Below, piece by piece: positions 42,991 through 51,454 of a stretch of DNA of 55,509 nucleotides. A program made the position numbers and the translations under genes. Origin of the DNA: Saprospiraceae bacterium. Lineage in GTDB: Bacteria > Bacteroidota > Bacteroidia > Chitinophagales > Saprospiraceae. Under the pieces are notes generated by a model, which saw only the letters and a program-made list of their open reading frames with translations, did no database searches and was not told the DNA's origin. The stretch is taken from contig JANWVR010000045.1 in the NCBI GenBank assembly GCA_025056735.1, positions 1-55,509 of the forward strand. Reading direction: 5' to 3'. Each line of letters starts with the position of its first letter. Within the stretch, counting starts at the first letter, position 1.

Positions 42991-44217
42991 GTGAACAACG
43001 CGGACACTAAAACCCAGTCTTTCGACATCGTTTTCGCTGGTGCAGGTCTGGCAGGTCTGGCGGTGGCGGTCGAAATGCTCCGGCACCCGTTTTTTCGACA
43101 AAAAAGCCTGCTGCTCATAGACCGCGATCGCAAGCAGCAAAACGACCGCACCTGGTGCTTTTGGGCGACGGACGACGAGCCTATCCCGCCCGTGGTGCAT
43201 CGTTCGTGGAACAGCTGCCGCTTTTTCGCGCCAGGCTTTGAAGCAGTGCTCGATATTGCTCCCTACCGGTATCGCATGGTACGCGGTCTTGACTTTTACC
43301 ACTGGGCAGGGCGCGAGTTGGAGCAATGGCCCAACGTTCGACGCCTGACGGCAAACATTCAAGACATTGTACCCGAACGCGGCTTAGTGCGCACCGATGC
43401 TGGCGACTTCGAGGGCGACGTTGTGCTCAATTCGGCATTTACGCCCATACGGCTGCTGCCCGAAAATACGGCCGGCTTGTGGCAGTCTCCGCTGTCAGTC
43501 CTGCGCGAAAAGGCTCAAACCCACCGCGCCACCTTTTTGCTCCAGCACTTCAAGGGCTGGATGGTAGAAACGCCAGCGGATGCCTTTGACCCGGATGCGA
43601 TGACGTTCATGGACTTCCGCATGGAGCAACAGGGCGAAACGCGGTTCGTCTACGTACTTCCGCTCTCGACGCGCCGGGCCTTGGTAGAGTTTACGGTCTT
43701 CTCACCCGCGCTACTGCCCGCTGCCGCCTATGAAGAGGCCCTGCGCCGATATCTCCAAGAGCAGCTCTGCCTGCGCCATTACGCTGTAGTAGAAGAGGAA
43801 TTCGGTATCATACCGATGACCGACTACATTTTTCCGAAGCGTGCCGAAGGCAGAGTGATCCATATCGGTACTGCTGGTGGTTTTGTGAAGGCCTCCAGCG
43901 GCTATGCATTCAAGCGAACGCTTCGGCGTGCTCGCGCCTTTGCTGGCGCCTGGGCGCAAACGGGCGTTCCAGACGTGCGGATGCTTCACACGAGTTCGCT
44001 TTTTCGGCTCTTGGACAGCGTTTTGCTGCGTGTTCTGCACAACCAAAATGACTTAGGCAGCGTCGTGTTTGCCAGCCTGTTCCGAAAACTGCCACCCGCG
44101 CTCGTGCTTCGCTTCTTAGACGAAGATAGCTCCTGGCTCGATATTGTCCGCGTTATCAACGCCCCGCCCTCCTGGCCCTTTTCACGCGCGCTCGCAGAGG
44201 TGCTACTCAGACGATGA
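42991..44217 (+). CDS. crtY: Lycopene beta-cyclase
   Basis: 408 residues with a GTG start. FAD-binding DIVFAGAGLAGLAVAVEML opens the protein, followed by DRTWCFW, the pair VLNSAF and FLLQHFKGWMVETP, MDFRMEQ, FVYVLPLSTRRALVEFT and EEEFGIIPMTDY, and a C-terminal HIGTAGGFVKASSGYAF. This is the CrtY pattern of carotenoid producers in Bacteroidota; it cyclises the ends of lycopene to beta-carotene at the membrane. No other carotenoid gene (crtB, crtI, crtZ) is in the window. It is 25 bp after the TlpA-like gene. Confidence 0.92.
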   Translation: MNNADTKTQSFDIVFAGAGLAGLAVAVEMLRHPFFRQKSLLLIDRDRKQQNDRTWCFWATDDEPIPPVVHRSWNSCRFFAPGFEAVLDIAPYRYRMVRGLDFYHWAGRELEQWPNVRRLTANIQDIVPERGLVRTDAGDFEGDVVLNSAFTPIRLLPENTAGLWQSPLSVLREKAQTHRATFLLQHFKGWMVETPADAFDPDAMTFMDFRMEQQGETRFVYVLPLSTRRALVEFTVFSPALLPAAAYEEALRRYLQEQLCLRHYAVVEEEFGIIPMTDYIFPKRAEGRVIHIGTAGGFVKASSGYAFKRTLRRARAFAGAWAQTGVPDVRMLHTSSLFRLLDSVLLRVLHNQNDLGSVVFASLFRKLPPALVLRFLDEDSSWLDIVRVINAPPSWPFSRALAEVLLRR

Positions 44218-44343
44218 GACCCATGGTACATCGTTGCGCCACTGGGTATATCACCCGGCGTACCCCCGCTCAAACACACGAATCTGCTGTATTTCTTATT
44301 CTTTTAAGGCTCAAACAGGAGTATTCTCCCCAAAAAAGGATGC

Positions 44344-45984
44344 GTGAAGCGATTTTTGCGAGCACAGGAAGAGTACCTTGCTATCCCACTTATGCGCGCT
44401 GAAAAAATTTTAGAGATCGCCCAGAGTCATCTGGCTGATATGCGGGTGCACTTAGAGCTCGATGCTTTTGACCAAAAGCAGTTGAGCCGAATACCAGCAG
44501 CCGTTTTCGTCTGCAATCAGCTGCTGCCGGGCGCCGATGAATGGATTTTGCTGTACCTCATGGCTCAGAGCGCAGAAAGGGCTAAGATCCTGCACCCCTA
44601 TCCTATTTCGTTGGCAGAAACGCTTCGCCCGTATGCCATACGCCCTATGCGCCGCAAGTTGGAAGACCGCCTATTGCGCATCAATTTTGCCAAAAAGGTG
44701 GCGCGCTATGTGGAGAAAGGCGTCTCGGTGGGCGTGGTGGTGGACTTCTCCGAAAACCCACTGGGCGATCTGCCTCGCAATCTGCTGCGCCCTCAGATTG
44801 TACGCCAGCTGCGTAAAACAGGGGTGCCGATTGTGCCCGTACATCTGAAAGCGGAGACTGCCCAACGGGCCAATCTGTGGCGCGCATTGCTGAGTGGCCT
44901 GGCACGCCCTGCTTTAGATCAGCCTATTGTGGTACAGGTTCGCATTGGGCCACCCATCTCGCCAGACATTCAGACCGAACTCAGCAACAAACTCCTGTGG
45001 GGCAAGTTTTTGCAGGCCAAAATCTTCTCTTTAGGCACCGAGTTCGATATTCAGCCGGGTCATTATACGGCCAAAGCCGGCGCATCGCCCGAGCCGTTGG
45101 CGGAGGCTGTTGATGCCGAACTTGTTCGCCGCGATATCGCCGCCTTGCCGTCGGAATGTTTGATGACTTCGCGCGGGGATTTTGACGTGTATGTTGCTCC
45201 GTTTTCGGCCATCCCTAATGCCATGTTTGAAATCGGACGCCTGCGCGAGCTCACGTTCCGCGCCGTTGGCGAAGGAACAGGAAAGGCGCGTGATCTGGAC
45301 GAATACGACCTTTATTACCTGCAGCTCATCATCTGGGATCGCAAAGCCGGGCGCATTGCGGGCGGCTACAGACTCGGACAGGGCGACCGTATTTTGCGTC
45401 GCTTCGGCATCAATGGCTTGTATATCAATAGCCTTTTTAAAATTAAGCAAGCGTTCTATCCTATCCTCCAAAAGGCCATCGAATTAGGGCGCTCTTACAT
45501 CGTGCCCGATTACCAGCGGCATCGGCTTCCGCTGTTTTTGCTTTGGAAGGGTATTCTTCACTTCCTGCTGGCTCATCCGCATTACCGATATCTGTATGGG
45601 CCGGTGAGCCTGAGCAAACAGTTCTCAGACGCCTCTAAATCTGTGATTGTCGAGTTTTTGAGGCGTTACTGCTTCGATGAGGAGATGGCAAGCCTTGTGC
45701 AGCCCCGAAAGCCTTTCCGCGTACGCACGAAATCGGTGGACACGCGCCTGCTGGCCGAGATGCTGCACGGGGAGTTTGATGCTCTCGAAAATCTGATTGA
45801 GGCCATGGAGCCGGAGCATTTCAAGGTACCGGTGCTTTTTCGGCAGTACCTGCGGCAGAATGCCCGCTTTATTGGTTTCAATGTGGACCCCCTGTTTTCC
45901 GACTGTTTAGATGGCCTCATGATTTTAGACCTGCGCAATTTGCCTGCCAGCACCATAGAGGCGTTACAACAAGAAAAGGAGTGA
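44344..45984 (+). CDS. Two-domain acyltransferase: degenerate lysophospholipid acyltransferase half plus OlsB/GlsB-like N-acyltransferase
   Basis: 546 residues from GTG 44344. The C-terminal half (about 275-475) is the hemolysin-like GNAT N-acyltransferase domain that makes lyso-ornithine or lyso-glycine lipids: IPNAMFEIGRLRELTFRAVG, DEYDLYYLQLIIWD, GINGLYINSLFKI and PLFLLWKGILHFLL. The N-terminal half occupies the place of the O-acyltransferase domain in OlsF-type fusions, but the expected NHPxGGxDG motif reads CNQLLPGADEW: Gln59 replaces the catalytic His while spacing to Asp65 is kept. The later FPEG-like motif is also not evident. The first half may be inactive. aat follows after six bases. 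Confidence 0.8.
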   Translation: MKRFLRAQEEYLAIPLMRAEKILEIAQSHLADMRVHLELDAFDQKQLSRIPAAVFVCNQLLPGADEWILLYLMAQSAERAKILHPYPISLAETLRPYAIRPMRRKLEDRLLRINFAKKVARYVEKGVSVGVVVDFSENPLGDLPRNLLRPQIVRQLRKTGVPIVPVHLKAETAQRANLWRALLSGLARPALDQPIVVQVRIGPPISPDIQTELSNKLLWGKFLQAKIFSLGTEFDIQPGHYTAKAGASPEPLAEAVDAELVRRDIAALPSECLMTSRGDFDVYVAPFSAIPNAMFEIGRLRELTFRAVGEGTGKARDLDEYDLYYLQLIIWDRKAGRIAGGYRLGQGDRILRRFGINGLYINSLFKIKQAFYPILQKAIELGRSYIVPDYQRHRLPLFLLWKGILHFLLAHPHYRYLYGPVSLSKQFSDASKSVIVEFLRRYCFDEEMASLVQPRKPFRVRTKSVDTRLLAEMLHGEFDALENLIEAMEPEHFKVPVLFRQYLRQNARFIGFNVDPLFSDCLDGLMILDLRNLPASTIEALQQEKE

Positions 45985-45990
45985 AGGGCT

Positions 45991-46704
45991 ATGGCCGTTT
46001 TTTGGCTCGATGAGGACGTGCTGGATTTTCCTCCGGCGCATTTAGCAGAGGCCAATGGGCTGTTGGCCATCAGCAACGACCTGCGCCCGGAGCGCCTGAT
46101 AGTAGCCTATCAAAACGGCATTTTTCCCTGGTACAAGCACGAGGATCACTTCTTCTGGTACTCGCCGCACCCGCGGATGGTGTTGTTGCCGGAGGAGTTG
46201 ATTGTACACAAGAGTATGCGTTCCATTTTCAATCAGCGCAAGTTTACCTACACGTTGGACACTGCCTTTGAGCGCGTGATGCGCGCCTGTGCCGAAACGC
46301 CGCGTGGAGGTCAGGAGGGCACCTGGATTAGTGAAGAATTTATTGAGGCCTATACGGAATTACATCGCCGCGGTCTGGCGCATTCGGTGGAGGTCTGGCA
46401 AGGCGACGATTTGGCAGGTGGTCTGTATGGACTATCGTTTGGGCGTGTCTTTTTTGGCGAGAGCATGTTTGCACGCGTGTCGAATGCTTCCAAAGCGGGC
46501 TTAATTGTGCTGACGCGTGCCCTACAGGGCACCGGCTTTCAACTCATTGATTGTCAGCAGGATACGCCACATCTAAGAAGTCTGGGCGCCCGCCTCGTAT
46601 CGCGCAATCTGTTCCTGCGCATGCTTCGAGAGGGCCTATCCGCTCCCACAATGGCCGGGCGCTGGCGCTTGAGCGAAGATACAGGAGCCATAGTGCTCGA
46701 ATAA
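45991..46704 (+). CDS. aat: Leucyl/phenylalanyl-tRNA--protein transferase
   Basis: 237 residues. GLLAISNDLRPERLIVAYQNGIFPWY at the N-terminus, FFWYSPHPRMVL, GTWISEEFIEAYTELHRRGLAHSVEVW, LYGLSFGRVFFGESMF and the C-terminal LIDCQQDTPHLRSLGA are the Aat pattern. It adds Leu or Phe to N-terminal Arg/Lys of proteins, marking them for ClpAP/ClpS degradation. It probably shares a transcript with the acyltransferase upstream. Confidence 0.97.
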   Translation: MAVFWLDEDVLDFPPAHLAEANGLLAISNDLRPERLIVAYQNGIFPWYKHEDHFFWYSPHPRMVLLPEELIVHKSMRSIFNQRKFTYTLDTAFERVMRACAETPRGGQEGTWISEEFIEAYTELHRRGLAHSVEVWQGDDLAGGLYGLSFGRVFFGESMFARVSNASKAGLIVLTRALQGTGFQLIDCQQDTPHLRSLGARLVSRNLFLRMLREGLSAPTMAGRWRLSEDTGAIVLE

Positions 46705-46727
46705 CACGCCTTCCGGCTGGAGCAGGC

Positions 46728-47282
46728 TTACTTCCGGGCAAAAGGAAACTCTTCGTGCACTTCCCAGCAGTCGCCCATCCACCGAAGAAGGGCCAGGCTA
46801 TTTACAGCAAAGGTGCGATAGTAGGGACGCTCCTGAAAATCGGCCCAAATCTGGTCGAATACGGTGGGCGGCATATCCCGATGTGCCAGCGTCATGTGCG
46901 GATGGAAGGGCCGTTCGTTCTTTTTATCATAGACAAAATGGAGTTCTGTTTCTAAGGTTTTTCTCAATCTGGCAAACAAAGTCTTTATCTGAGGCGACAG
47001 CTCCGGTTTGATAAAAAACACCTTCGGCGCGAAGGCGCCGTAATCGTTCAAGACGACCCAAAAAGGCTTTTGAGCGCTGGCAAAGTGGCGCAGACGCTCT
47101 TTGAGCTCAGGCATAGCTTCCTCGCTCCATTGGAAAGGCGGCTGCAAGGTGATGTGGGCAGGGCTTTTCAGCGCGTGGCGCGGCCCCCATTTGTCGGCAA
47201 TGTACTGCTTCATAGCCGTTACTTCTTCCTGAACGGCGCGCGAAGGCATTATGGCAATAAAGAGCAGCAGTTGTTCTTCCAT
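46728..47282 (-). CDS. 2H phosphoesterase (2'-5' RNA ligase-like)
   Basis: 184 residues with two HxT/HxS-type motifs, PAHITLQPPF near residue 43 and HPHMTLAHRD near residue 125, the mark of the 2H superfamily (LigT/YjcG-like). These enzymes act on 2',3'-cyclic or 2'-5' phosphodiester ends of RNA or nucleotides; the substrate here is unknown. GATTTTTG, 14 bases before the ATG on the minus strand, is one base from the -7 consensus. Convergent with aat; only 23 bp separate the stops. Confidence 0.85.
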   Translation of the reverse strand: MEEQLLLFIAIMPSRAVQEEVTAMKQYIADKWGPRHALKSPAHITLQPPFQWSEEAMPELKERLRHFASAQKPFWVVLNDYGAFAPKVFFIKPELSPQIKTLFARLRKTLETELHFVYDKKNERPFHPHMTLAHRDMPPTVFDQIWADFQERPYYRTFAVNSLALLRWMGDCWEVHEEFPFARK

Positions 47283-47510
47283 AGTAAATTGTCGGGCAAA
47301 AATCTGTTAAATGGAGCATTAATACAGCGTTTTCTGTCCACGGGACTCATTTTTGAGGATGATATAGACTGCTTGAGTTGCGCACAACTGTGTCTTAAAA
47401 GCAGCCAACATCCCTCTTAGACCGGCCTTTTCTTTAAGCATATGAGAGGAGCAGTTTTGATATTTATGTTAAATTTTTGCGCACAAAGACACAAAAACAC
47501 TCAATAATCT

Positions 47511-47518
47511 TATCTTTG
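47511..47518 (+). promoter_or_regulatory. Candidate -7 element for the beta-barrel gene
   Basis: TATCTTTG is a full match to TAnnTTTG and lies 24 bases before ATG 47543. A -33 TTG at standard spacing is not seen. Confidence 0.45.
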
Positions 47519-47542
47519 AGCCAAACAAAACTTTTTAAAAAC

Positions 47543-48043
47543 ATGATTACAAAACGTTTCTTACTCGCACTGGCCCTGCTGCTTAGCCTGATGGCCGTCT
47601 CTGTGAATGCCCAGGAATACCGCACCGCCATCGGCGCGCGCTTTGGTTTTCCGTTCTCGGCGTCGTTCAAGCACTTCATCTCCGACCCTGGAGCTGTAGA
47701 GCTGTTTGCTGGCTTTCGCGGCTGGACGTTCTACCGCTGGTTCAACGTCGGCGGTATGTATCAGCACCACTTTCCCATCGAAAGCGTGGCTGGCCTGAAA
47801 TGGTACGTGGGCGGCGGTGCCTCCGTCTATTTCTGGTCGTATGACGATGCCTGGTTAGGCCCAAATAGGTACTCCAGCACGAGCTTTGGCGTCATGGGCG
47901 TAGTAGGTCTGGATTACAAGTTCGCCGACCTCCCATTGAACTTGTCGGTAGACTGGGTGCCGACGTTCTTTATCGGCGACGGATACTTCAGTGGCTTCGG
48001 CGGTGGCTATGGCGCTTTGAGCGCCCGTTACACGCTAAGGTAA
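47543..48043 (+). CDS. Small outer-membrane beta-barrel-like protein
   Basis: 166 residues from ATG 47543, which begins a signal peptide (KRFLLALALLLSLMAVSVNAQ). The mature part alternates hydrophobic and polar residues with many Gly, Tyr and Trp (RFGFPFSASFKHFI, YRWFNVGGMYQHHF, LKWYVGGGASVYFW, SLDW-like LSVDWVPTFFI) and ends in an aromatic/Arg strand (ALSARYTLR), which suggests an eight-stranded outer-membrane barrel. No specific family recognised. The longer open frame from 47477 begins before the likely promoter. Monocistronic, with its own terminator. Confidence 0.8.
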   Translation: MITKRFLLALALLLSLMAVSVNAQEYRTAIGARFGFPFSASFKHFISDPGAVELFAGFRGWTFYRWFNVGGMYQHHFPIESVAGLKWYVGGGASVYFWSYDDAWLGPNRYSSTSFGVMGVVGLDYKFADLPLNLSVDWVPTFFIGDGYFSGFGGGYGALSARYTLR

Positions 48044-48063
48044 GCAGTGGCACACGGCCATAG

Positions 48064-48108
48064 AACGGCTGCGGTCCTGCGAGGGTAGGATCGCAGCCGT
48101 TTTGCTTT
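48064..48108. terminator. Bidirectional terminator between beta-barrel gene and GT-C gene
   Basis: Stem AACGGCTGCGGTCCT (48064-48078) / AGGATCGCAGCCGTT (48087-48101), 15 bp with one G-T mismatch and an eight-base loop, then TTTGCTTT. It lies 20 bases after the + strand stop and just beyond the stop of the minus-strand gene, so it can serve both. Confidence 0.8.
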
Positions 48109-48109
48109 A

Positions 48110-49804
48110 CTACCGGGCATCCGGAGAGTGGATTTTCAAAAAATAGAGTGTTTGTAAGGCGCCTTGTCGCGTCGCCGGGTTGAGGAAGCGGGCATGGAGC
48201 ATGGCAACGTGGAAATGCTTCAGCTCGATTGCCTGTTCTATCGGTATGCCCGCCTGTTCTAATGCAGCTTTTCCCGTTGGTGTGGTGAACACGCCCACAG
48301 GCCCTCCTTTCTGCACGGCTAACTTGATCACGTCGGCAGGGTCATCATGCCGGGGCACAATGCGACCGTTGTAGAAATCGAGCGAATGGTGGTTCATCTG
48401 GAAAAAACACAGCGCATCAGCAGAGAGGCCAGCCTCTCGAGCAGCAGCCACCGCGCGGCGTGAATACTGATAGGGCAACAGCTGCGGATAAAAATGCACG
48501 TTAAGAACAAAGCCCAGCAAACAGGCAGCAGCTACGCCCAGTCGAGTCAGTCCTTCGGCAGACAAAGCGCGGGCAGAACGCACAAAAGCCCACAGCCAGG
48601 CCAGTGTGCCCACTCCCAGCGGAACCCACACAAAGAGCGAGGCCGTCGGGAAAGCCCAAAGAACAATGACCCAGCCCAAAAGAAGCCCGGCCACTGCCCC
48701 GATGCCGAATAGCCAGCGCGGCAAAGCACCTACGCCGCGCTCTAACGCCGACGCTACCAGCACCGAAGCCCACGGCAGTGTGATGAAGATGTAATGCGGC
48801 AATTTGTAGCGCGATAGCGATAGCGCAATAAACGTAAGCACAAATCCCGCCAACGAGTAGTATTCCGGCCAAGATGCCTTTTTTTCAAAACGCCAACTCG
48901 TCCACGTCGCGCTAATTGCTCGAACCAACGCCCAGGGCAAGAGCAAACTCCAGGGCAAAAAGGCCCATAAATAGACATGAAGGAAGAAAAAGGCAGAGGC
49001 GTCGTTTTTCCACACATTCTCGCCGGTGATACGCCCGAAACTTTGTTCCCAAAAGAAGAAGCGAAGCCCGGATACCCCCTGGCGACCATTGACCCACTTT
49101 TCCGGGTGCAAATCGAACTGCTGCCAAAGGCCCCAACACATAGGCGCCAATAGAAGCGCCACAACGATAAGCCCGAGCAACCATTCCCAGCGCAATACTT
49201 CGCGCCAGCGTCCGCATAAGAGCAGATGCCCACCCACGGCAAATGCTGGCGCCACCAGCCCAATAGGGCCTTTAGCCAGCATAGCCAGGCCAATAGCGCC
49301 AAAGCCCAGGAAAAGATTGCGCCAGCGCCGGCTTTCTAAGTACTCGGCTATCTGCCACACTGCACAGGCGCTAAAGCCCAGCAATAGCGTATCGGTGCGC
49401 ACGTCGTTGCAGATGAGCATCAAGCCCAACGAGGCAGCCAGTATGAAAGCCGCCCAACGCGCTGTTGGCGCAGCGTAGTACAGACGGGCAAAACAATAGA
49501 CGCTCCACACACCCAACAATGCCGCCAGAACAGAGGGCAACTTATAGGCCCAGTTGCTCAGACCAAACAGAGCAAACGACACAGCCGAAAGCCAGAACAA
49601 CAGCGGCGGCTTGTCTAAATAGTCTGCTCCGCGATGCTGCACCTGCAACCAGTTGCCGCCTTGCAGCATTTCCATCGAAATAGAGGCATACTGCGCGGCA
49701 TCTACCTCCATGACGTCTATACCCAGGCCGGCCAGATAGACAGCTACCAAGGCTAGGACCAGTCCTGAGTCAAGAGCGCGCCATTTTGTGCTCAGATGCC
49801 TCAT
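48110..49804 (-). CDS. Membrane glycosyltransferase of the GT-C / ArnT-PMT type (second copy)
   Basis: 564 residues with about eleven membrane helices. The first periplasmic loop has DVMEVDAAQYASISMEML, the acidic donor-binding site, followed by YLDKPPLLFWLSA and later AMLAKGPIGLVAPAF, all ArnT/PMT-like. A C-terminal soluble tail of about 130 residues follows. It differs clearly from the copy at 15538-17226, which has FDWDE instead of MEVDA at the site. Acceptor unknown. A full -7 element ends only four bases before the start codon. It is not part of the oxidase operon further along the same strand as far as spacing shows (110 bp gap to the next gene upstream). Confidence 0.85.
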   Translation of the reverse strand: MRHLSTKWRALDSGLVLALVAVYLAGLGIDVMEVDAAQYASISMEMLQGGNWLQVQHRGADYLDKPPLLFWLSAVSFALFGLSNWAYKLPSVLAALLGVWSVYCFARLYYAAPTARWAAFILAASLGLMLICNDVRTDTLLLGFSACAVWQIAEYLESRRWRNLFLGFGAIGLAMLAKGPIGLVAPAFAVGGHLLLCGRWREVLRWEWLLGLIVVALLLAPMCWGLWQQFDLHPEKWVNGRQGVSGLRFFFWEQSFGRITGENVWKNDASAFFFLHVYLWAFLPWSLLLPWALVRAISATWTSWRFEKKASWPEYYSLAGFVLTFIALSLSRYKLPHYIFITLPWASVLVASALERGVGALPRWLFGIGAVAGLLLGWVIVLWAFPTASLFVWVPLGVGTLAWLWAFVRSARALSAEGLTRLGVAAACLLGFVLNVHFYPQLLPYQYSRRAVAAAREAGLSADALCFFQMNHHSLDFYNGRIVPRHDDPADVIKLAVQKGGPVGVFTTPTGKAALEQAGIPIEQAIELKHFHVAMLHARFLNPATRQGALQTLYFLKIHSPDAR

Positions 49805-49808
49805 CGCA

Positions 49809-49816
49809 CAAATATA
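49809..49816 (-). promoter_or_regulatory. Candidate -7 element almost touching the GT-C start codon
   Basis: TATATTTG on the minus strand, then four bases, then ATG 49804. If active, the transcript would begin at or next to the start codon. No -33 TTG at standard spacing was found. Confidence 0.4.
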
Positions 49817-49914
49817 GGCGCATTCTCCTGGCTTACCATTCTGAAAACACGAGCGCCCTTCCTGAACCCGTGCCAGAAAGGGCGCTCAACGCGCAGCATG
49901 CCCGCGCCTATAAG

Positions 49915-50208
49915 TCAGTTCTGCTGCCCGGGGCGATCCATCAAAAGTTCATCGGCTTCTACGGAAGATTTACGCCGGTTGCGCCACCACCAGTAGCCGA
50001 TCGCTGCTACGAGCAGATAAGGCATGGCCAACATATACAAAATACCGGTGTTCAGGCCGCGGCCTGCAGTGCCTCCATTTTGTAAATTCGACTCTGCCGA
50101 CATGCGGCACATCGGACACTGACCCCAGGCTTCTGGCACAGCTGTCACCAGTACGAGCATCAAAATTGCGCTGCCAATGACCACCCAGAGAAACTTTTTA
50201 CTTTTCAT
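49915..50208 (-). CDS. Small membrane protein with CPMC motif, distal to oxidase genes
   Basis: 97 residues. An N-terminal helix (FLWVVIGSAILMLVLVTAV) ends near a possible signal cleavage site (A-W-G), followed by QCPMCRMSAESNLQNGG, a second helix (ILYMLAMPYLLVAAIGYWWW) and a basic tail. I recall similar proteins (Q-C-x-M-C-R, GLNxGILYLxAMPYL) near cytochrome oxidase genes in Bacteroidota. No assigned function. The two cysteines in CxxC spacing next to Met would suit copper or a redox role, which is inference. It follows the DUF420 gene by 33 bp. Confidence 0.7.
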   Translation of the reverse strand: MKSKKFLWVVIGSAILMLVLVTAVPEAWGQCPMCRMSAESNLQNGGTAGRGLNTGILYMLAMPYLLVAAIGYWWWRNRRKSSVEADELLMDRPGQQN

Positions 50209-50241
50209 CGCCCAGTGAATGTGTTTGAGGTGAAGGATAGA

Positions 50242-50787
50242 TCAGCCGTAATAGGGTCGCAGCATCAGATAACAAATCGGGCCAGTAATGGCCACATAAA
50301 GCCAGATAGGGAACACCCAACGGGCCATCCGCTTATGGCGCTCAAATTGACCCGTGTAGGCTCGATTAAACGTCAGGAGGATAAACGGCAGTATCGCCGC
50401 TGCCAGAACAACGTGCGTAATCAGCAAAAAGAAATAAACAAATCGCAGTGCCCCCTCTCCACCATAACGAGTCTCCGGCGTGGTGAAGTGATATAATACA
50501 TAAGAAAGCAAGAACAACACCGAGCACGCCATAGCGATGTAAATGGCCCGCCGATGCGCCTGCACATTCTTTTGCTTGATAAACCACAAGGCTGCCAGCA
50601 GGACGACTGCCGTGAGCGCATTCAGCGAAGCGTGAAAAGGCGGCAAAAAACTGAAATCAACGCCCAAATCCAGTTTGATGCGCCGCATGAGTACCACTAA
50701 GAAAAGTACGGCTGCTGAGACTACGTAGGCCAGCAGATTCATGCGCTTCTCTAAGCGCTGCGCATTGGAAAGTACCGCGTTAGACAT
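50242..50787 (-). CDS. DUF420 (YozB-like) membrane protein
   Basis: 181 residues with five membrane helices. FLPPFHASLNALTAVVLL, KNVQAHRRAIYIAMACSVLFLLSY, FLLITHVVLAAAILPFIL and RHKRMARWVFPIWLYVAITG carry the conserved histidines of the DUF420 family, which is regularly encoded beside haem-copper oxidase genes and is presumed to help their assembly. Four bases separate it from the SCO-like gene upstream, so the two are co-transcribed. Confidence 0.85.
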   Translation of the reverse strand: MSNAVLSNAQRLEKRMNLLAYVVSAAVLFLVVLMRRIKLDLGVDFSFLPPFHASLNALTAVVLLAALWFIKQKNVQAHRRAIYIAMACSVLFLLSYVLYHFTTPETRYGGEGALRFVYFFLLITHVVLAAAILPFILLTFNRAYTGQFERHKRMARWVFPIWLYVAITGPICYLMLRPYYG

Positions 50788-50791
50788 ATGA

Positions 50792-51424
50792 CTATTCTCG
50801 TGGTAATATTAAGGCAATGTGTTCTACCATGCGGCCCACTTCCTTTTCGTCTAAGGCATTGTAAAAGCGTCGGATAGTACCTGTGGTATCGGCCAGCGCG
50901 TAATAGTGCATGGCCGGCTTGGTGTTGTTTTGCTGGCAATAGAGTGTATAGGCATTGATTAACACTGCGCGCCAGGCATTCAAGCCGCCCGACCATACCC
51001 AAGTAGCATAATCGGCGCTGGGTAGCGTGCGCGCATACGAGCGGAACTCCGCCGTACCGTCCTGACTGATCATCACCAAACGAAAATGATCGGGAATAGC
51101 TGCCGACTTAAATCCAAATTGTTTAAACAAGCGTTCACCCGTATCTAAGATGAACTTATTCTCCGGCGTCAGGTCTGGATTGGCACCAAAGTAATGAATG
51201 ACGCAGACCTTCTGCGTAAGTAAATTATCTTTGGAACCGTCGGGATAGATCACAGTTACTGGAAGGATTTTACCGTATTCGCCTTTTAATTCTGCCTGCG
51301 CTTCCTTTCGCCAGTTTAAACCATTGCGCAGGTATAACCACGACACAGCGGGTAGGCCAAAGAGCAAAAGCGCCAACACGCTCCACACCCATAACTTGCG
51401 CTTTATGGATACCTTCTCTGCCAT
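50792..51424 (-). CDS. SCO-like thioredoxin-fold protein lacking copper cysteines
   Basis: 210 residues from ATG 51424 (an in-frame TTG at 51457 was rejected). One N-terminal helix (LWVWSVLALLLFGLPAVSWLYL) anchors a periplasmic domain. Its place in the operon, between subunit IV and DUF420, is where SCO1/SenC lies in related genomes, and the ends of the domain fit (VTVIYPDGSKDNLL; YYALADTTGTIRRFYNALD). However, the CxxxC copper site is absent: the segment reads VCVIHYFGANPDLTPEN, and the later conserved His is not obvious. It cannot bind copper in the usual SCO way. Either a diverged assembly factor or a different thioredoxin-fold family. Confidence 0.65.
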   Translation of the reverse strand: MAEKVSIKRKLWVWSVLALLLFGLPAVSWLYLRNGLNWRKEAQAELKGEYGKILPVTVIYPDGSKDNLLTQKVCVIHYFGANPDLTPENKFILDTGERLFKQFGFKSAAIPDHFRLVMISQDGTAEFRSYARTLPSADYATWVWSGGLNAWRAVLINAYTLYCQQNNTKPAMHYYALADTTGTIRRFYNALDEKEVGRMVEHIALILPRE

Positions 51425-51454
51425 AAAATCACGTATTAAATGCGTTTGTCTAAA

